Below are positions 58,672 to 64,000 of a stretch of DNA of 64,000 bases, in pieces (position 1 is the stretch's first letter; each line of letters begins with the position of its first letter). Under the pieces are notes generated by a model. The model ran no database searches. It saw only the letters and a program-made list of their open reading frames with translations, and had not been told where the DNA came from. The DNA is from Stromatinia cepivora. Its lineage: Eukaryota; Ascomycota; Leotiomycetes; Helotiales; Sclerotiniaceae. The stretch spans positions 1,736,001 to 1,800,000 of the forward strand of contig RCTD01000001.1 in NCBI GenBank assembly GCA_014898415.1. Reading direction: 5' to 3'. Position numbers and translations under genes: made by a program.

Positions 58672-59841
58672 ATGGTACGTTCAATGTGTTTCCTATTGTT
58701 ATTTTGAAGGGTGTACGATTGTTTGGAATCAATTGCGACAAGTAAATGTTGAAAAATGGTGGATTGGGGTCTTGGGTGATGGAGGGGGCAGACCGCAGGG
58801 AAATTCGACGCCGACGAGCTAGATCTTTAGTCCATCTGTCCTGGAAACTCTGGCAGGTGGTGCTGGTGGCTGAGGGACTTTTCTGCAAAGAAAGCGAGCA
58901 CCGTTGAGTTAATTTCTCGGTCTCTCGGCGCTGGCGACTTTGCAGATTGCGCTGGTGATGGGAGATTTGCCTGGACTACCGGATTTTGGTTCAATTTGCT
59001 GATCAAGATATCTATTCACAGGTTAGATACGCCGCTACTGAAATAGGTACGAAAATGCAGTCGATTTCCATTCGTTGCCTCCCGAAACCTTCCCTCCTGG
59101 GCAATCACTAACTCCCCGACCAGAATCGGCCAAGAGCGCCAGAGCTCGCGGTTCTTACCTCCGTGTCTCCTTCAAGAACACGAGAGAGACTGCACAAAGT
59201 ATCAACGCAAGTTTTCGAAGTCCTTACGAGCCGGCAAATACTAATATCACGTAGGGATGGAAGCTCCAGCGCGCCGTCAAGTTCCTTGAGAACGTTCAAG
59301 AGCACAAGGAGGCTGTACCAATGAGAAGATACGCCGGAGGAACTGGACGTGCTGCTCAAGGTATGTTCGAACGATCATATCAGAAGGGAATCTAGAATCA
59401 TGGAAAGGGAAGGATAGGAGGCTGATAGGGATATTTCAATAGGAAAGCAATTCGGTGTTACCCGTGCTAGATGGCCAGTCAAGTCCGCCGAGTTCCTACT
59501 CGGTCTCTTGAAGAACGCAGAGGCAAACGCCGATACCAAGGGTCTCGATACCGGAAACTTGATCGTTAAGCACATCCAAGTCAACCAAGCACCAAAGCAA
59601 CGTCGCCGAACTTACCGTGCTCACGGTCGTGTAAGTTTATATTCGAAGCCTACGATACATCCGATATACTAATCCAATATAGATTAACCCATACATGTCA
59701 AATCCCTGCCACATCGAATTGATCTTGACCGAAGGAGAGGAAGTTGTTCAGAAGTCTGAGGCCGTTGTTGGACGTGAGACCGCACACTTGTCTTCAAGAC
59801 AACGTGGTGCTCGTATCCGTCAAGCTATCACTGCTGCATAG
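58672..59841 (+). CDS. RPL17: 60S ribosomal protein L17 (uL22)
   Basis: Predicted 187-residue uL22 protein, which lines the 60S exit tunnel. Exons: 58672-58674 (the start codon alone), 59022-59046, 59124-59206, 59255-59360, 59443-59630 and 59683-59841; introns 347, 77, 48, 82 and 52 bp. The product reads [79 protein letters not shown] and ends [14 protein letters not shown]. Intron 3 (59207-59254) begins GCAAGT and ends CACGTAG with a CTAAT branch site, so it is a GC-AG intron. Using any nearby GT instead breaks the conserved SINGWKLQ frame. The first intron immediately follows the ATG. Confidence 0.96.
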
Positions 59842-62376
59842 ATGTTCTCTTTTTATGGTTGGCTGGGGTTTGCGCGATGGGGCATTGATATGACGGTCAT
59901 CATACAAGGTTATTTCGAAAAAATGGATGGCTTGTACTGGTGACATATTGCTGCACTATAAATGAACCATTAAATGAAATACTTGCAGAAAATTTAATTG
60001 CTCCTTGAAAAATCTATTTGACCGATGCACTGAGTCTATGTGATATTAGTGCTTTCTATGGAAACCACGGCTAAGTCAGCCACGATCTTATAGAGGTTCA
60101 AGAGAACAAGGAACTTCGAGCTCCAGGATGGCTCAGACGATACTTGTCCAGGTCTCAGCTATCTTACTTCCACTCGACATGGGCCTAGATCATTCTAAAA
60201 CAGCAGGCAACATATCAGTTCTACAGCGAACCCAGCTGGCTTCTGACCACCAGATATAGTGGTTTTCTGGAATCAAAAGCGTCTGCACTCCAACATCTGC
60301 AACCCAACTCTTCTACTTCGATGAAACCGCGCCCAGATCATCATATCCACACAGTGCAGCACAGCAGCTCTTTCAAACATCCCCAGTGCAAACGCTCAGT
60401 TCCTGCGATCTCAAGCCCAGATAACTTCTTCAAGCTTCCACCTCACATAAGTCTAGATCACCTCTACCTCGAGCACCCTCCATCAAGCCCCAATGCAAAC
60501 GCCTAGTTCCTATCAATATCCTGCCGCACTTTAACAATATCTATTCTCCAAATCACTTCTTTCCAGCTTCCGCGCCTCAACTTTTCCTTCTTCCAGCTCC
60601 ACTTTTTTCTCTTTCCAGCTCTGCCTTCCTCCGCGTTCATCCTCCCATCCTCGTCCTCCCATCCAAACCACTTGCTTTCTGCTCCTCCCTCTCTCATCCA
60701 ACTTATTCTCTCCCTCCATTCACTTCTTTCCCCTCCGCCCTTCACTTTCCTCCCTTTCATCCACCCATCTATGTTCACACGTCCCCGCCTCTCTTTCTCT
60801 CATCCAGCCCCGCTTTTCAATCTCTCCCGCCAATACAATGTACATCTACATTTATCATCTACAATCTAAATATTAAAAGCTCATCAACCTCACCAATCGT
60901 GCCGAATTAACCTCCCGAGATTCGGCTGCATTCACAATCCCAATTTTTGATTCTTGAAGGGAAGGGAAAGGGAGACAAAAAGATACGGGAATGGGAAGAC
61001 CGGGAGGGCGACGAAGGAAACAGGGAGTGGAAACACGCGTCATAAGCAGCCAATCTCAAGACTAGATCTATTAACATGGTGAAGTAAGTGAGTTAGAGTG
61101 CTCGAATCTCGTATTCTCACTACTTTCACATTTAAATCACATGCACACACACCGAATCATTTTATAAAGTTTTATTATGTACCACATTATATACTATTTC
61201 TACAAATAAAGAAAAGCAAAGCAAAGGATAGAAACCATGAAAGCGTTCTCAAGACCAAACCTCTCATTGAAGAAAGACCCGGATGCTGGGCTGTGATCCA
61301 TCAATTCTCGTGCCGATGCGGTATCGCGCTGGCGAGAGCAAAGTCGAATGTGTGTGAAAGTGGTATATCGAGCGCATCCACCTGCAATGTTGTCTCCCAA
61401 TGTATCAATCGCATGCATTTCCATCCCATACCCCTCCTTTATTGGTTGGAATCTGAGTCCAACTCCCATCGCTCCTCCATAAACCTGTGGGGGATTGGCT
61501 ACTGTGCTGAAGTTCCTCCAGGTTCGAAGATTCCAGCGCCTCCACAGTTGCCTTTGAAATAAAAGTATTCCTAGCGGGGACGGATCCCCTAACGCACGCC
61601 AAACCAACCATCGAACACAACTATTGGTAGTCTCGATTTAATCAAAATCTTCATCGAATTCCCATCGCTCCTTAAATACTGAAAGATATATATTTTCAAT
61701 AACCTCTCCATTCTCGATACTCTCCTGATTTAGAAACGAGGAATTCCTGGCCAATTCTTTATATAGCTAACCGCATCTCCTTTGCAGTAGCTTTGTACGT
61801 CTTTTCCGTCATCTTGAAAGAACAAATGATCCTTGATGTATTTCTCCCATACTGCCTCCGCAAATCTTCCTGAACAGTGAAATACAACTATGTTGAAGCT
61901 GTAGCTGTGTTCAGAGTCTGAAGGTAAAAAAAAAGCTCTTCCCAATCATAACTCCATTTGCCTCATTCATCCACCACATTGCGTATTGAAGCCCGTGGTA
62001 TCAAATTCCTCGCGAAGTATTTTCGTCCAAAGCAAAACCCAAATTCTCAATCGTAGAAAGAGTCGTGAGACCAGTCGTTTACCCTAGTATGCAACCTGAA
62101 ATGCAAGTCTGAAACAATATGAAGAGCCCGTCCGTTATGTTGTAGATACTGTGCCATAATGCTCCCGCTATGCTGCCCAAAGAAAAAAAGAAAATAGTAA
62201 ATAAGAGATATGTGTGTATGGAAGAGAAGACCCGCCCCAAAAGCTTCAATTGGAAACATTCATGAAGACCTTTATCCCATACAAACGCACCCAAAAGAAA
62301 GAGATTCTGCAAAAAGTTGCGGCCAGGATTAGTATACAACAAGATAATTACAATTTTTACCCATGTGTGACATGAC
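59842..62376. other. Long intergenic region without a supported gene
   Basis: About 2.5 kb. Positions 60530-60830 are pyrimidine-rich. A 135-codon minus-strand frame at 61607-61200 and shorter frames at 61945-61730 and 62342-62047 are open but carry no motif I recognise and no convincing splice links. They may be a decayed or lineage-specific gene. Confidence 0.5.
61200..61607 (-). CDS. Unrecognised open frame, possible gene or gene relic
   Basis: 135 codons with balanced composition, including VANPPQVYGGAMGVGLRFQ and GMEMHAIDTLGDNIAGGCAR. It lacks low-complexity bias, unlike most spurious frames nearby, but no family is recognised and the reading starts without a good ATG context (first codon GTG-like). 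Confidence 0.2.
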   Translation of the reverse strand: MVWRALGDPSPLGILLFQRQLWRRWNLRTWRNFSTVANPPQVYGGAMGVGLRFQPIKEGYGMEMHAIDTLGDNIAGGCARYTTFTHIRLCSRQRDTASARELMDHSPASGSFFNERFGLENAFMVSILCFAFLYL

Positions 62377-64000
62377 CTATGGATCTGTCATAACAATCTC
62401 AGGAGCTGCAGCTTCAATGGTACCATTGAATCTTCCGAAGCCTGCGCGTGTGATTCCATCATGTTTTGCTTCGATCAGTTGCTGAGGATTAAGTGCGTCC
62501 CAACCGAGAGTCATGTTCCAAGTGTTCTCAAGTGTATTGACTTCGAGATCACTCATTGTATTTGTGATAGAACCGAGCAGGCTATCACCAGACTTCATCA
62601 TCATACTTTCGTAGTCATTGATTCTCTTTGTGATTCCAGTAGGTGTAGATTCTCGCTGGTTGAAACCGTCATTGAATGCAGATTGATTAAAGTCTAGAGG
62701 AAGTCGGACATATCCACATGACTTGAAAACGAGCATTCCGAGACCACTTTGAGTTTTAGGTTCAGGCTCCTCACTAGATCCCCTAGCATAACGCAAATCT
62801 GCCAGTCTGTCACCGGGAGTCAAGATATCAATAACATGAGCCCAGGAGCCATTGCGTGGTTGATTAAGCCATTCTGGTTGAGCATTCGGGTTGGTAACAA
62901 CTACTGGCAGCGGGAGTGCTGGCGCTAATACTAATGCTTGCGGGCCTGCAGGACCAAATGCGGGGGGTTGAGCCCAAGCAGGAGGTGCAACAAGGTGATT
63001 ATGAATACCCATATTTGCCGCCATAGCTTGTGCCAAAGCATTTTGCTGGTGCATAGCATTATTTGCATGAGGCGTTGGATGTAGTCCGGGCCGAATAAAC
63101 GCAGTCAATGAAACCGAATCGAGTGTTAAAAGTTGAAGGTTGCATTGTTTAAGCTCTCCAATGAACCGAGTGAAAATGTGAGGACTGAACCAACAATTCT
63201 TCAATGACAGATTTTTGATAAAAGGGAGAGACAAGACCTCCTTTTCTTCAACTCTGCTAACCATGTTAATCGAATCTGATACTACAGGAGCAGCAAGTAC
63301 ATGCTGATTCCGGCAGAAGAGTCCCGGAGCATACTCTCCACCACAAATCCACTCAAAGTGTAGGGACTCAATATTCTGACGTTGGGATATTTGCTTGAAA
63401 AGGAGTTGAAAGACACCGGTGACAGCCTTAGATGGAGGTAGCCTGTTATCTTGAACCCAACTGGTAGGGAGTTTGATAAGCTCACGCCAATCAGGAATTA
63501 CACCTAGCGATAGCAAATTCAAGTTTGGTAGGCTGTTCCAGAAATCATCGCGGACGAGGTTCGGCAAGTGTGTGTTGGGCAAGCGTGCAATGGTAAGCTT
63601 CTTAACATCGGCAAATGTGATTGGACTATCGATGACAGCAAGAGTAAAGGTTTGCATGAATGCTCGTTGAGCCCATTCAAGTTCAAGTAGCATTTCCTTC
63701 TGTGCGCCGGTAAGTTCGTTTGGCTTGAGAGGATTAGGATTAGGCTTTTGCCTAATTTCACGAGTCGAGTCGCCGCTATCGCCATTATTCTCCCCAACAT
63801 CGTTGTAAACGGTGGTCAATGTCTCATCGTTGATATTAGGTAAGGTAAAACGAACGATTTCGCCTTGGCCTACACCCTCCCCAGCCTCAGATGAAATTTC
63901 ATCCTCATTGTTAAATCTTTCATCATCCTCGTCATCGTCTTCAGTTGCTGCAATGCCATTTCTAAAATGATCTCCGAGCATACGAGCAATACCTTCTTCA
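62377..64000 (-). CDS. F-box/LRR-like fungal protein, 3' part (cut by window edge)
   Basis: An open frame of at least 541 codons ending at 62377. A Met occurs at 63981, but the frame stays open upstream to the edge (EEGIAR before it), so the true start and any F-box are probably outside. The visible part has an acidic stretch (ATEDDDEDDERFNNEDEISS), then repeated leucine-rich strands such as VKKLTIARLPNTHLPNL, LPNLNLLSLGVIPDWREL, FIKNLSLKNCWFSPHIF and LQLLTLDSVSLTAF, separated by helical segments. An Ala/Pro/His-rich insert (VVAPPAWAQPPAFGPAGP type) follows. The C-terminus includes LGMLVFKSCGYVRLPLDFNQ and ends AAAPEIVMTDP. This resembles the many F-box proteins of filamentous ascomycetes that have LRR-like C-terminal regions. 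A ubiquitin-ligase adaptor role is inference only. Confidence 0.6.
   Translation of the reverse strand, partial: EEGIARMLGDHFRNGIAATEDDDEDDERFNNEDEISSEAGEGVGQGEIVRFTLPNINDETLTTVYNDVGENNGDSGDSTREIRQKPNPNPLKPNELTGAQKEMLLELEWAQRAFMQTFTLAVIDSPITFADVKKLTIARLPNTHLPNLVRDDFWNSLPNLNLLSLGVIPDWRELIKLPTSWVQDNRLPPSKAVTGVFQLLFKQISQRQNIESLHFEWICGGEYAPGLFCRNQHVLAAPVVSDSINMVSRVEEKEVLSLPFIKNLSLKNCWFSPHIFTRFIGELKQCNLQLLTLDSVSLTAFIRPGLHPTPHANNAMHQQNALAQAMAANMGIHNHLVAPPAWAQPPAFGPAGPQALVLAPALPLPVVVTNPNAQPEWLNQPRNGSWAHVIDILTPGDRLADLRYARGSSEEPEPKTQSGLGMLVFKSCGYVRLPLDFNQSAFNDGFNQRESTPTGITKRINDYESMMMKSGDSLLGSITNTMSDLEVNTLENTWNMTLGWDALNPQQLIEAKHDGITRAGFGRFNGTIEAAAPEIVMTDP

Noticed and set aside
59206..59254. GT donor at 59199 for RPL17 intron 3
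   Set aside because: GTATCAAC would put the exon in the wrong phase for GWKLQRAV; the GCAAGT donor at 59207 restores the conserved sequence.

Overview
The window looks like nuclear DNA of a filamentous ascomycete. Short introns of about 47-110 bp with GTANGT-type donors and CTAAC-like branch sites interrupt most genes. Housekeeping genes are typically fungal (SDO1, RPS18, RPL17, a CPY-type carboxypeptidase, a CAS1-type acetyltransferase). Two AT-rich blocks hold Ty3/gypsy elements ruined by C-to-T and G-to-A change, the signature of repeat-induced point mutation (RIP). A Leotiomycete such as Botrytis or Sclerotinia is my best guess; that is inference from general character, not from a database match. 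I found no tRNA, rRNA or CRISPR.

Layout. 1-8.7 kb: RIP-degraded island with a truncated minus-strand gypsy element (gag, RT, RNase H, integrase remnants), duplicated element ends, and a solo LTR with a 5-bp target duplication. 8.97-10.14 kb (-): enoyl-reductase/ToxD-like oxidoreductase. 12.93-20.20 kb (+): a very large, low-complexity modular protein of about 2300 residues. 21.66-23.24 kb (+): DUF3445 membrane-anchored protein. 23.66-25.37 kb (+): a broken adenylate-forming reductase (NRPS-like) gene. 26.18-27.67 kb (-): alpha/beta hydrolase. 30.65-31.51 kb (+): Myb/SANT-like protein. 32.94-34.18 kb (-): SAM methyltransferase. 38.22-40.76 kb (-): CAS1-type O-acetyltransferase with a probable C-terminal frameshift. 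43.09-45.30 and 46.42-48.22 kb (-): two neighbouring S10 serine carboxypeptidases, one secreted S1-like and one vacuolar CPY-like.

48.58-55.21 kb (+): a complete but dead LTR retrotransposon with 111-bp LTRs and a perfect TTATT target duplication. 55.83-56.76 kb (+): SDO1, the ribosome maturation factor. 57.67-58.40 kb (-) and 58.67-59.84 kb (+): RPS18 and RPL17 head to head on a 271-bp shared promoter, so three ribosome-related genes sit within 4 kb. 62.38-64.00 kb (-): an F-box/LRR-like protein running off the right edge.

The genes do not form one obvious pathway. The points that stand out are the giant repeat-module protein, the decayed NRPS-like reductase, the head-to-head ribosomal gene pair with a GC-AG intron in RPL17, and well-preserved evidence of RIP acting on catalytic codons. 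Exon boundaries below were derived by hand from splice consensus, reading frame and family similarity; each multi-exon model closes in frame.
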